Positions 29,204 to 40,091 of a stretch of 40,624 bases of DNA are shown in pieces. The DNA lies in contig JAKSYS010000581.1 in the NCBI GenBank assembly GCA_022925895.1, forward strand, positions 1-40,624, in the 5' to 3' direction. The stretch is from Fragilaria crotonensis. Lineage: Eukaryota; Bacillariophyta; Fragilariophyceae; Fragilariales; Fragilariaceae. Both the position numbers and the translations under genes were made by a program. Position 1 is the stretch's first letter. The number at the start of each line of letters is the position of its first letter. A model generated the notes under the pieces. That model ran no database searches. It worked only from the letters and a program-made list of their open reading frames with translations, and was not told where the DNA came from.

Positions 29204-30650
29204 ATGTCGAACCTTTCTCCCGGTCTTACACCCGATCACGATCGCGGTAAAGACAAAACTGCTAGACAAGATGACATGTCTGATACCACCCCCCCCCCCC
29301 CCCACCGGATTTAAGCCAAAAGAAAACGATCAGGAAATGACTTCCAAAGTGTTCAAGTTCAGTTTTGTCTATACGGGCAATACTAAGCACAAAGTTGCCC
29401 CCAGTGTCTTACATACTCATTGGATGCAAGCTGTTCAAGAAGCCTACGGCGATGAAATCGTTATTGTCAATAATAAGAACCAGAACGTCGAAACGGTTAG
29501 CACCATAAAATGGACAGATCCATCCATACACGCAAAGCAATTTCAACTTCATCAGAAGACGTTCGGCAAAGGAGAACGTCGTCAATCTACATTCTTTATT
29601 GTCCACCGAGTCCTTACGAATGTAAGCTTGAGCAAGATTCGCTCCCTCCATTCGGTCCAAAACATCATGAAGGATTTCAAATTTTACATCACCGATCACC
29701 AGTGGAATGAAAATCAATTCGATACGACTCGGATCGGATGGATTACCTTCATCAACCCCACCTACTACAATCGCGAGCAAGCCCAGATTAAATTCAACAA
29801 CCTCCTTCACTCCAAGCTAACGACACTCACCAGGAAAATGAAGATACCAGTATTCCGTTTGGTTTTCGTATCTCCCACGGTAAAAACAGATGCTGATCAC
29901 GCAGTATCTACAAAAGCATATGCCATCGAAATCCTAACGGAACATTCCGTGCAGATGCTGCTCGTTATCAAAACATTACTTGGCAAACAAAAGACAAGTT
30001 TTGCGCCATACAGCATGAGGGCAAAGTTTCCAGCCGCTTATATACAGGCGATAAAATTCCAAACACAAAATATGAACCAGACACGGGTGGTTGTCTTGCA
30101 GAACATCAGCGTCGACACGATGTTTTACATTGGACCATACATCAGTACGATTAATGGCGTCCTGGATTTACTCGCCGATTCCAAGGTGGCTGAAAACGGG
30201 CGACACACAGTACTTGTCAAGCAAGATGCTTTCGAAAGAATTCGCAAGACCATCTCCCAAAACCTCGCGACTTGGATCGTATCGCATGTATCAAGTGATG
30301 CAATGCCAATGGAGGAACAGTTTATGGGTGTCCCTCGTGTTAAACCAATTTATGATGACGGCATGTCCAGCGGCGAAAACTCGTGGATGTCTGCTAGTAA
30401 TGCAAGTTTCCTGTCCATGGACTTATCTCTGGTTCGTGATCACGTATACTTCGACGAAAGTACGAACATCGCTCAAGTTTTTACGTACGCTGATATCACT
30501 ATGCCTAATCTTCATCATGATAAGACCCAGCACAATCCAGAAACAGCAACACCTAACACGATGATCCAAGATGTGGCGTCAGAAATGACGGAGATCGAGT
30601 CGCGCCAGAAACAAGAGTTAGAAGATACATCAGAAGGTGGGATATGTTAA
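29204..30650 (+). CDS. ORF1-like retroelement protein with a poly-C frame break
   Basis: From the ATG at 29204 the protein begins MSNLSPGLTPDHDRGKDK and runs into a 15-C tract (29289-29303). With one C fewer, or two more, it continues without interruption for about 480 residues through TGFKPKENDQ to EDTSEGGIC. If translation starts after the tract, the first methionine is in MTSKVFKF (29338). The body is a long alpha/beta protein (VLHTHWMQAVQEAYGD, IVHRVLTNVSLSKIRS, DTTRIGWITFINPTYYN, FAPYSMRAKFPAAY). The tail is acidic with a helix (DVASEMTEIESRQKQELED). The layout recalls the middle of the LINE ORF1, and a second copy of its 3' end occurs at the end of the window, so it is a repeat-borne ORF. 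No RT or nuclease follows. Function is unknown; RNA binding is an inference. Confidence 0.6.
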
Positions 30651-31059
30651 CTATTTTTTATGCTTTGAATTGTTACCGGATAATGACATCCCTATCGCAA
30701 GTTCTGCACATGTATGTTAAGTGGCTAACACATATGTTGTCTCAAACATATATTGTATCTTTTCACAATATAGATGCAATATTATATTCACAATGTGACA
30801 CATATTGTTACATATCAAATCGTGTGTCAACATATTTGTTTAAATGAAATACTTATAGAAAATCACATATGGCGATATCATGCTATATCTTGGACATATA
30901 TTTGGACAAGTCACCATATATATTTGTTCTTCACGCATTGCGGTGTTCTCATTTCAGCATACATTGTATCAACCTAGCCATTTGTTTTCATAACATTCAC
31001 CATTTTAATGCATTTAATGAACTATGGCTGCCAGCAGCATCTGTCGCAATCACAAGCAA
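30651..31059. other. AT-rich 3' region between convergent genes
   Basis: Very AT-rich, with many ACATAT/ATATGT words (CACATATTGTTACATATC, GGACATATATTTGGACA). The first bases, TTAACTATTT, match the sequence after the stop of the second copy at 40583, so at least the start of the 3' UTR belongs to the repeat. Confidence 0.5.
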
Positions 31060-32817
31060 CTACGACTCATTTTCGTCATCCGAGTCCCATGCTGCCTCCA
31101 CAGGTACCTTTGCTACCGCTGTTTCCAATGCATTGTTGTCAGCACCAGTACCGTCGTGCTGTTCTTGCCGCTCATCGCCACGGGCATTCTTCAATCCTGC
31201 CCGTGTCCTGCAGAATGCCAGCAGCTCACGTTCCATGTCTTTTGACTGCGGGCATGCCCTGTTCTCTTTAACCATTATGCGCAGTGCATTGAACTGTCTT
31301 ATTCCGTCATCGCTCCACCCACCATACTTGCAGGTTCCTTTTTTCTTTTCAGTGTACTTTCCCGCTTGTCTCTTTGTTTTCTTCGTCGTCATATTCTGCC
31401 CATCATCTGCTTCCGTTGGGTTGTCTTTGTCAACCAACTCCGTGCCGGTTTTCCATTTTTCCAAATAGTTGTCAATCAGCAACAATGCAAACGCTTCGTC
31501 ACTTGTTGTTACCATTTTCGAATTGTCGCTGTGCCGCGCCTCCGATACAAGCATTGTTTTCTTCGCGATTCTCCACGCATTTGCACCACATACACACTCC
31601 AAGAAGTTATTGAAGAAGAAGAAGAAGGCCCTTTTCTCCCTGTCTGTTGTTGCTGTCCTAAGCTTACAGAATTCTTCAAACGTGAAGAAGTCTTCGCCGC
31701 GTGCTTTGAAATCCTTATTGATTGCGCCCCGAACAATTCTGAGACCAGCTTGTTCACACGTACTCCTTTTCTGGTTCAACGCTGTATTGAAACATTTCTC
31801 GTATGTCAACTGAAAAAGGAAATGATTTTTTGGCTTTTCGATTTCAAGCACCTTTCGAAACGCCCTTCGGAACATAACTGGACTGTTAACAAACTTACAT
31901 CGACGGAACAACTCGTTTTTGACGTATATCACAATTCGATTTCTCACGTGCTTCTCTTCTCGTGGCGGCGCATTGGACTCATTGTCATCGCATACATCGT
32001 GCTGAACATGCGTAGACGACACCTTCTTCTTCGCCGTTGGAGTATCATTGTCATCTGGAGGATCCTCCGCGCCTTCCTGGGCACAGTGGTTCAACTCCTG
32101 ACCAAGACGTCGTCTTGCATCCATTGCTGTTTTCCCGACATCCCTAACAAACTGATCCATTCTGCGAACAGAGTCGTCATCATCTGACATGTCATGTGTC
32201 ACCACGTTGTTGTCATCACCCGCATTACTTTTCCCCTCATCCTCCCTGTCATCATCTGATTCGGACTCTTCATCGTCAACCTCTTCAAACTCTTCATCGT
32301 CAACCTCTTCAACTGAGTAAGAGGAGTCATCAATTTCCTCAGGAGCGCTCCTGCTCACCACCACCACCTTTTTTGGTGCCACTTTCCTCCTCTTCTTCTT
32401 ACCACGAGGAGGAACAACACGTCGTTTGCGTCCCTTTGCAGTGATCTGCACTGGGTCTGGGTTAACTGCTGTCGCGATCTGCACTGGTGGGTCCGGGTTA
32501 ACTGCAGTCGTCGATGCTTTAACAGATTTAGCTGCAGATTTAGCCGCAGATTTAGCCGCAGATTTAGCCGCAGATTTAGCCGCAGATTTAGCCGCAGATT
32601 TAGCCGCAGATTTAGCAGTAGCTTTAGCAGCTGCTTTAGCAGCTTTAGCAGCTTCAGCAGCTTCAGCCTTTTGCTGTTCCGCCATCTCGTTCCTCTTGGC
32701 TCTTGTTGTCGGTGTTTCAAGTTCGGCGTTCTTCGTCTTGTTCTTGGTCGCGCGTGGAGGCGTGGTCCGAGTAGCCACTGAAGGTTGCTTCGTTGGAGAT
32801 ATAGTTTTCTTCGGCAT
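31060..32817 (-). CDS. Nuclear-type protein with AAKS repeats and a conserved C-terminal domain
   Basis: Start chosen at ATG 32817 (MPKKTISPTKQP); the frame is open further upstream, but that part is hydrophobic and overlaps AT-rich DNA. The protein has 585 residues. Residues 1-66 are basic. Residues 67-98 are AAKS repeats, resembling histone H1 tails. KGRKRR (128) and GKKKRRK (139) are likely nuclear signals. 159-225 is strongly acidic with an internal EEVDDEE repeat. From about 288 a folded region begins: VRNRIVIYVKNELFRRCKF, FTFEEFCKLRTATTDREKRAFF, then KYTEKKKGTCKYGGWSDDGIRQFNAL. I recognise no named domain. It is uninterrupted over 1.76 kb amid decayed elements, which suggests a host gene or a recently active element. 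DNA binding is the natural inference. Confidence 0.75.
   Translation of the reverse strand: MPKKTISPTKQPSVATRTTPPRATKNKTKNAELETPTTRAKRNEMAEQQKAEAAEAAKAAKAAAKATAKSAAKSAAKSAAKSAAKSAAKSAAKSAAKSVKASTTAVNPDPPVQIATAVNPDPVQITAKGRKRRVVPPRGKKKRRKVAPKKVVVVSRSAPEEIDDSSYSVEEVDDEEFEEVDDEESESDDDREDEGKSNAGDDNNVVTHDMSDDDDSVRRMDQFVRDVGKTAMDARRRLGQELNHCAQEGAEDPPDDNDTPTAKKKVSSTHVQHDVCDDNESNAPPREEKHVRNRIVIYVKNELFRRCKFVNSPVMFRRAFRKVLEIEKPKNHFLFQLTYEKCFNTALNQKRSTCEQAGLRIVRGAINKDFKARGEDFFTFEEFCKLRTATTDREKRAFFFFFNNFLECVCGANAWRIAKKTMLVSEARHSDNSKMVTTSDEAFALLLIDNYLEKWKTGTELVDKDNPTEADDGQNMTTKKTKRQAGKYTEKKKGTCKYGGWSDDGIRQFNALRIMVKENRACPQSKDMERELLAFCRTRAGLKNARGDERQEQHDGTGADNNALETAVAKVPVEAAWDSDDENES
32524..32616 (-). repeat. 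12-bp coding minisatellite (eight copies)
   Basis: The unit GCAGATTTAGCC, with its core AGATTTAGC at 32524 and every 12 bases to 32608, encodes A-A-K-S on the minus strand. All but the edge units are identical, so recent slippage or selection for homogeneity is likely, and copy number is probably polymorphic. Confidence 0.95.
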
Positions 32818-33969
32818 GAGGAATGAATCAAAATGTAAGAAGAAGCAAGCAAGGGTTAGAATAGCGGTCTCAGTGGTTGTATCAATTTGCAGCAAGTATG
32901 AGACGACTTGTAATTTTGGGTGATGAATTTGGGATTTTGAATCTCCCACCAGTTTTCAAAATTGTATGAGTTGTCCCTAATTGTTCATTTTCTACCTGTA
33001 CATGACTTCGACAAAAATTGTATTAGTTACGACTTATATTCACAAAACATGTGCAAGTCGTTTATTGTTTTTGAATGCACTTACATGTTCACTATTTAGC
33101 TTCTGACATTTTCCGTTTCATATACTTGTATGAATATGTGTGACTAGAAAATTATATATGACATGATGATCGCTGCAGTCTTGTTTTTGCGTGGACGGAC
33201 TTGCAATCTTGTTTCACTACCAGTAGTTGTTGTACTCGGAGTATGCAACACCTGTGTCATACCGGCAGCTAGTTCTTGGTAATCATTCGAGCGTGTCGTG
33301 GTGCGTATGCATACATGATGTAAATTGCATATATATGTACATCCATGTATTAAGCAAGCATTAAATTTTGTGTTCGTACTGATTTGTTGCTACATACTGG
33401 TGCAGTATAGTGTACCTGTACCAGTATGTAGTCCTGTCCTGGGAAACGAATGTATCATCTATACATGAAAATGCTATGTACTGTAATTACTTTTTCATTT
33501 AACTACATACATAATTTTAATAAAATCGATGAATGTGTATATAACGTAATTCAATGTTATATACATGAATAACATATTTATGCTGCATTTAGAGGTCTTG
33601 GAAAGAAGTCCCAGGTGCAAAATGCCCTACATTCGCCATAGTACTTACAGTATCTCGTCGATTTTGCTGCTTGTTGGTGAATGGTGACACCAAAAAAGCA
33701 CAACTTGATGATAGAGTACTTGATGAAGTACTCTTGTTGTTGTTGTTTGTTGCAACATCACCACGTCGCCGTCGGATAGTTCTCGCTGACTTTTCAACAA
33801 ATAGACAGTCCACGCCAGGATTGCGTGTTGATTGTCTTTGTTGGAGAGCGCGCTCGCGACAACCATCCTCTGTGGCTGGTTGTTGTGAGGTTGGAACTGG
33901 CATTGCGCGGCCTTCACCTGCCAGGAAGCAGGAGAGAGCCCGATGTCGCCCGATCGACGTGGCGTTGAT
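32818..33969. other. AT-rich intergenic sequence with GTAC palindromes
   Basis: No gene is supported. 33210-33250 and 33390-33440 are rich in ACTACCAGTAGT and GTGTACCTGTACCAG words. 33310-33580 has many ATGTATATACAT words. From about 33600 the base composition rises to near 55% G+C and coding-like sequence begins, but no clean frame is found before about 33970. Confidence 0.5.
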
Positions 33970-36260
33970 GCTGTGGAAAATGTGGTCGTGGAGGGAGGGA
34001 TGGGGAACGGAAGGTTGGGACGAAGAAGGCTGGGAAGAGGAAGGCGAAGAAGAAGGTTACAAAGAAGAAGGTCACAAAGAAGAAGGTCGCGGAGACCGGG
34101 AATAAGACTTCCCCGAGCGTGACATCTGTTAGAAACCTTGGGAACTCGCCACGTGTTCCAGGAGTCGGTGATGTGGCGGACGGGGGGAAGTCCCTCCCCA
34201 CTCACCGCGATGAGAGGCAGACTCGCCCGACTCACCTACGCATGATGTCGTTGTTGTCCATGGCCGTTGTTCCGGAGGAGAGGAGTGCATTCCGGCAAAG
34301 GTTCAGGACGGCGAGCGGGGTTGGGTGCAGTGAATTCTTGTGTCAGACTCCGATCAGTGTCGTTGCAGAAGCTTTTGGATGCAAGCCGTTTAGATTGCGT
34401 TCGGCTGCCGACATGTTCCCGGAGTCTGGACTCCAGTCGGAGTTCCTCAACGAGTTCTACGTGATGGACGTGATCCTCAACCGGGCTCCTTCGCCGGCCA
34501 CATTGTCGAACGGTTGTGGGAAGGCGGGGAGTGGCGGTGGCCAGTCTTCTGACGTCAATTTTGATGAAGTTCGTCACGTCCTGTCCCGAAAACCAGAAGA
34601 TGTTGGCCCTGAGATGGATTATTTCTACAGGGCAGCGGTTTTGTTCCTGCCTCAGTGTGGAGTGTTCTACTGTCATCGGGACCGTCACGTTGGGGATGCT
34701 GGAGTGGGGCACGTTAGGGCGTATGACATGAGCTGGCTCCGCTTGCGGAGGGCGGAGGGTACAAGCGACGACTTTCCTTCGTATACCTTGGCAGTGACAG
34801 CTTTGTGAGGCGGTTCTATTCAGAATCCCGTGGGAACCCTGAGCCTTACGGTCCAAGTCATCTCGCACAGTTTCGCTATCTCAGCGAGAACCGCCGCGTG
34901 TCGGCCTGGAGAATCTCTACGGGATACAGGCACTGTTCCTGCAGAACCGGGTGGTGTACAGGGCTGTTCAGTGCCACGACGCCGAATTACCCATGTTGCC
35001 ACCGGATTTCATTGCTGGCGTTGACCTGCGGAACGTCCCCCGACTATCGGGCATATGAATTCCGGAACCAACTTAAGACATCTAGTAGCGCAAAGTTTGA
35101 TTGCCGGCACTACGTTGATGGCAGCCACCACTATGATATACCTGACTCCTGCTGGGTCATCGATCGGACGAGACCCACTTCGTTGACATTCACGTTGGCG
35201 TGGTCGGCATTCCGGATCGTGAGTCCGTTGTCCTGGTCCGGAATGTCACGAAGATTGACGCGCACGATGACCACCTTGAGTTGCTGGAGCGGCTGACGTC
35301 TCGGTGTCGGGAGATCCGTGTCGGGGCAAAGGCACTGCAAGGGCTAAGTCGGCTGATGTTGGTTCGATGTCGCGCTTGGAACAAGGATTGAAACGATGGA
35401 GTCACCCACTGGCCCCTGTTTACAGCAAAATTCCGTACGCAGCGAATTCATGTGTTGCGGACGGCGTCCTCCGGGGTCTCGTCGTTGACTTGGCGATCCT
35501 TGGGTCGTTGCTTCCCGCAGGTGTACTCTGTCGTAAGGACACCGAGGGGAACTCTGGTTTGAGTCCGTTTCGCCGATGGACGGCGTCGTCCTTCCGACGG
35601 TCAACGGCCGGTGTGGTGATGGTCAACGTTGTCGATTGTGACGACGACAACGACAACGATGATGACGAGGTGACGGTGACGTTGACGTTGGCGTCGTCAA
35701 CTACGATCGCGGTAACGTGCGTGAGAATCTTCGGGAGAGAATGGAGATGCTGGAACGTCGCCAACGGGTTGGGTACACCGTGGACATGAGCGTCAACCTC
35801 GGGAATTCGTCGCACTTTGACGTGAACGACGCCTCGCAAGGTTTCAGTTTGTGGACGGAGGAAGTGCCGGGCTGTGGGGAGAACTGGTACTTTGTTCTTC
35901 CCAACGTACACGGCGTAAGACCAGATGGAAGAACCAAGTTCCACGGCATGGCGGTGAAGCTTGGCCATGGTGTGGCCATCAGCTGGGATGGCAGAGTTGT
36001 CCGACACTGCACGTCTGTTTCCTGTCCGGATGGGAAGGAATTTGGGTTTGTGACCCGGGGAGGGACTTCCTTCCGGAACCATCTTTACGGAACGTTCACG
36101 GCTGCAAAGGAGAAGATTGTGAAGGCTGGACGGGCCTTGTGTGCTGCCGGTTACTGTCCCCGGGGCCACCTCTCCGGCTGGCTCGAAGAGAGCTAGCAGG
36201 AAGCGACAGAACAAGAGGAGGAGGAGACCCGCCGGAGGGGCAGCCCTCGGGTTGAAACCG
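33970..36260 (+). pseudogene. Decayed gene: Lys-rich N-terminus and candidate HxD...H dioxygenase domain
   Basis: Coding-like sequence continues through at least five frame changes. It begins with a basic repeat (KKKVT x2, KKKVAETGNK, about 34050), then FLNEFYVMDVILNRAPS and VLFLPQCGVFY (to about 34800), YGPSHLAQFRYLSENRR and FDCRHYVDGSHHYDIPD (to 35160), VVLVRNVTKIDAHDDH (35200-35390), VADGVLRGLVVDLAIL (35440-35520) and VGVVNYDRGNVRENL (35690). It ends with the best-preserved block, 35740-36196: SSHFDVNDASQGFSLW, ENWYFVLPNVHG, GHGVAISWDGRVVRHCTS. H33-x-D35 and H97 (numbered from 35717) fit the metal-binding facial triad of 2OG-Fe(II) dioxygenases, with a Lys 10 residues further on. A basic tail in another frame (RKRQNKRRRRP, about 36200) looks like a nuclear signal. 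The family assignment is tentative. Strand choice rests on the conserved-looking motifs; an open minus-strand frame overlaps. Confidence 0.55.
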
Positions 36261-36734
36261 GGGTGCCGCGGCCACGAAGCCTGGTTGGCAAGCCGGCGAG
36301 TTGGCGTCTGCTGAGGCGGCTGTCGAGCTCCTTGACATCGGGCTGCCGCTGTGTTCGGAAGGTTCCGATGCCGTGCGGCGATTCCATTCTGGCAAACGGG
36401 AACGTGATGTTGGTGATTCGCCGTCCCGCGGACGGGCGGGAGGACGGAGCCGTTGGTGGCGGTGGTGGTGAGCTGCATTTTGGTTCTCGAAAACCAAACG
36501 TGGCGGTGAGTGCCGGAACACCCTGCGTGGGTGGACGGAAGGTAGATGGACAACCAGCCGGTGACAGCTTGACTTTCGGTGGCTGGCAGGTGCAAATCGC
36601 TGACCTGGAGGTTGGTGGACGATACAAGATACCGAAGAAAAAAGTAAACATGTTCAACTTTGATTACTGGTTCCACTACTACTACCGCGGAGCTTCCTAG
36701 CTGACAACACTTGGGGACTGCCTACTGGCTACCC
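36261..36734. other. Region between the convergent dioxygenase-like and Plavaka-like genes
   Basis: G+C-rich to 36620 with long open frames on both strands but no protein pattern I trust. It is probably the 3' UTRs of the two converging genes and old coding sequence. The stretch GGCGGTGGTGGTGAGC is simple sequence. Confidence 0.4.
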
Positions 36735-39700
36735 TTACCCGTCTTGCTGGGGCCACTCGTTTGCGTTTAAAGTTCCCGCCAAACGTTGTGCGGTGGACGC
36801 TGGGGCACTCGAATTCTTGCCTGGGTTTTCGGCGGCCTTCGCGGCCTTCGCGGATGCTTTCTCTGCGGCGGCGTGCTCCTTCTTCTTCTTGGCGGCAACC
36901 TTTCGGCTTTTTCCGCGGCTACCTCCGCAGCAAAGTCTTCTGGGGTCTTGACACTGTAAATTTCCCTACCACTTGGCAGGCGGTTGATCAATTCGTCTTT
37001 CTCATACTCCTCTTCAAACCAGGTGTCGTCATCCACGTCATGTTCCAAATCATGGTGACACCTGTTTATGAGGGAATCCCACGCACGGGGCCACTCTGCT
37101 TTGCGACGGATCAGGAACAGGTAATGCCGCTCGTTCATTGGAGGTTTTACTCCAAATTGAACATCCGAATACCTAGTACCGGTGACCTTATGGACTCAAC
37201 ATCCACCAGGAAGAGGGTTGGATGTCTGTCGTTAAAGGAATGGAAATGTGGGGTATAATGACCTATGAGGGTGTTCGGTGTGTTGAGGTCACCTTCGTCA
37301 ACTGGATTGAAGGAGTGGGCGACGGCGTACAACCCGGCTGTCAATTTTGTCTGTCCATTCGAGTTGATGTCAATGGAGTCTCCTTTCGGAAGCCCGCGGA
37401 GGTCAACGAACGTGTGGATGAACACCGGTTCGGGTGTGGGTACCCTTCCCACTCGATCATCGCGTAATCGTTCCATGCCTTGCCGTCGTAGCAAGGATGG
37501 GCGCGGTAATTGTTGCCGTCCTCGTCGTTGAAGGACGTGAAGCATGGGAGCTCTCCCTTTGGCATTTTGGGCAGGCAATGTCGACTCAGAAAGGCCGTTA
37601 CTCGGTGCGAAAGATGGGCCATCTCCAAGTTGTCTCCGGAGCGCGGGCGAGTCCAGCGAAACGTGGCGCGTTCATTGCCTTCCTCCCATGCAAGGTAAAA
37701 ACGACGACCACCCTTACCATCGGAGGGGGTGTCAACGTCAGCTGCACTGCTGTCGACGTTGCGTTTGACGTCATTCTCTACGTCTGTAGAAGCGAGTGAA
37801 ATGACTAAATTTTCAGTATAGCGATTGGCTGCTTGTTTTGTGAAGGATATGGCTCGCTTCTGTGTGTTTCGGGATGTCGCCTTCGCGAGTGGGATGTGAG
37901 CTGACTCAGCGTAGGCGCTGTTCACGTTGTCGGGAACACCGTGGTCAAGGATGTCTTCGCACAGATGCAGTACCAAGTGCGTCTTGATCGTATTGTTTCC
38001 CATTGCTCCTGGACGGGGCGCCACTTCGGCGACAACACGCATCAGCCACTGCAAGCAGGTGTGCGAACGCTTGACCATCTTTGACATCATCGGTTGTTTC
38101 ATCCATTGGTGCCACACCAGGAGAGATGTAACAACTCCTATCCAATCTTGAATGTGGTTTTCATAACGAAACCTCTGGTCATCCCCTACTACAGCTACCT
38201 TTTTCCCAACCTCGAAGATGCCTCGAAGTAGGTGGTGTGCAGTGCAAATAATGTGACTAAAAGACACCCTGTCATCTCGTGCCCCATCAGATTGGATCCT
38301 GATGAAACCCTTGGGGAAGTTCGTTCGGGGATGTCGCGATCGCTCTGTCTGGACAATGATCTGCCCAACTTAGCGCACAGCACATCGTATTGTTTCAATG
38401 CGTTTGAATTGGGACCAGCTTGGGCTGAGAAGGCCTGCAGGCAATATTTAAACCAACCGAGGAAATCAAATGGAGCATTTCGCCTGGGCAGGCTCCAAAT
38501 ATTCCGCGCTGATTGTGGAGACCAAACCTAACCTCAGCGAATCCATTCTTAAGATAGTTCTGGGACAGCAACTGGAGCTCAACGGTGTGGCCCTTACTCA
38601 CAAGAGCGTCGATTTTTGGGAACACGGTGGCGAAAGTTGGACTTGGAATAACCACTCAAGTATGTGGGACATTCGCAGATGCGACAAAGCTGTTGTATCT
38701 GTGAAAATCGGGCGGTGTAGTGACCACAAAGAGACGCCCTCTGTGTCACCGATGATGAAGGGTACATACGGGTGGAACACGACGGGGTGGATCTTTCCAT
38801 TGTAGCTAAGATCCCATCGGAAACCATGATTCTGTAATCTCAAAAAACCGGATTCCTCTAGGATGAACTGGATCTGCATGTGTGTCTCGTTCAGGATTAA
38901 CGTTGACCAACTTACGTCTTTGGGGCACCGAAGCGGGTCTTCAACACGGGCGGTCCCCTTTGGCAAGTCAGCGGGTGCATTGAACTCGGCATCTATTTCG
39001 GAATCTGAAGGGAGATGGGCGGGGGTGCTGTGATTGATGTATCCGAGGATTCGCATGGCAATTGGGAGCCGACGTATTGAGTGGTTCAGAAGACCATGAG
39101 AGATTGTTATTGGCTCCATCTGAGTCTGCCTGCCATGTCGATGTATGTCTTGTCCATTGCCATGATACAGGGGAGGAGCATGTCGACATCAGGCTTCTTA
39201 ATCAGGGCGTCGTATGTCTTTCTGTAGCAACGGCCTGTGTGGATGTCACCCACGTGGGATGATGTTTCTGGTGCAACAAATGGATCCTTTGCTTTGTCGA
39301 AGAAATAATTCCCATCTTGATTGAGCGTGGGACATGAGAGTAGCGATGCGAATACTTCACTGGCGTCAAAGAATATCAACGAGACGGTCCTCTGTGTATA
39401 AGGCAGGTACAATTTCTTCTCTTTCGGGATTAATCCTTTCATGTTGTACCTTTCAAATAAATTTGCGATCACCTTCTCACGAGTTGGTTGAAATCCTCAC
39501 GGAATGAATGGCCGCTCCCGTTTGATTTAGCAGCCCACTTAAGTACTAGGGTGAATGCTTTGAGAGGACACTTCAGATCCCTAAGAAGCTGCAACAACTC
39601 AATTTGGACTCTTTCCTCCCGAGAAAAACGCGCAAGACCGAGCGGGTTTGCTCGCAGCTTGAACAGTTTTAAGTACAAATCCAAAACGCTGAGATCAGGA

Positions 39701-40091
39701 CCTTCCTCCGATTCAGTTTCTGAAATGTCTTGATCGTCAGCATCGCCTTGCTCGGGAATACCGTCGTCGTCAAACATAATGTAGTCATCGACTTCGTTGA
39801 CATCTTCAACACGCAGCTCATCGTCGGCCTTTCCAGCAATTCCCACTCTCCAATACTGGAAGCAATCCATCGGACAAAGGAGAACTCAAATTTGGACGGA
39901 AAGTGAGAAGTACCACCTTGCAACAAATTACCGGTTTTCACGTGGCCGATGTTTGATACAATGGAGGGCACTGTTGTTGCTGCTTTGTCACTTGCCATGT
40001 AATGAGATTTACATGCCAAACTCTGATTAAGGTGGTGCAAAAGTCTCTTGAAACTCTTGTTGCAAACCGTACAATGATCAGGTGTTACCAT
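36735..40091 (-). pseudogene. Plavaka-like (CACTA-related) transposase, multiply frameshifted
   Basis: From ATG 40091 the protein opens with a C2H2-type finger (HCTVCNKSFKRLLHHLNQSLAC), then an acidic linker (GDADDQDISETESEEGPD, about 39720). The central part has the Plavaka pattern: VGDIHTGRCYRKTYDALI, LLPCIMAMDKTYIDMAGRL (39140-39260), ITISHGLLNHSIRRLPIAMR, ILEESGFLRLQNHGF, VPFIIGDTEG, then LCGHYTARFSQIQQLCRICEC (38594-38827). Later come GIFGACPGEMLHLI, GSNLMGHEMTG, NNTIKTHLVLHLCEDILDHGV and NVNSAYAESAHIPLAK (about 37870). The C-terminus (EKASAKAAKAAENPGKN, stop 36735-36737) is Ala/Lys-rich. At least eight one-base shifts break it, so it is not functional. Terminal repeats could not be located. 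The pattern of a D in MDKT and a D in IIGDTEG fits the first two catalytic acids. Confidence 0.75.

Noticed and set aside
32524-32616. Regular 12-bp repeat considered as a CRISPR-like array
   Set aside because: No spacers; the units are contiguous and encode AAKS in frame.
33645-34235. Minus-strand open frame of 196 codons rich in Leu and Pro
   Set aside because: It is the antisense of the KKKVT-coding repeat and shows no recognisable domain.
35420-36676. Long minus-strand open frame of 418 codons
   Set aside because: Pro/Arg/Ser/Thr-rich with no protein-like motifs. It mirrors the plus-strand block with SSHFD and WYFVLPN, which looks like real protein.
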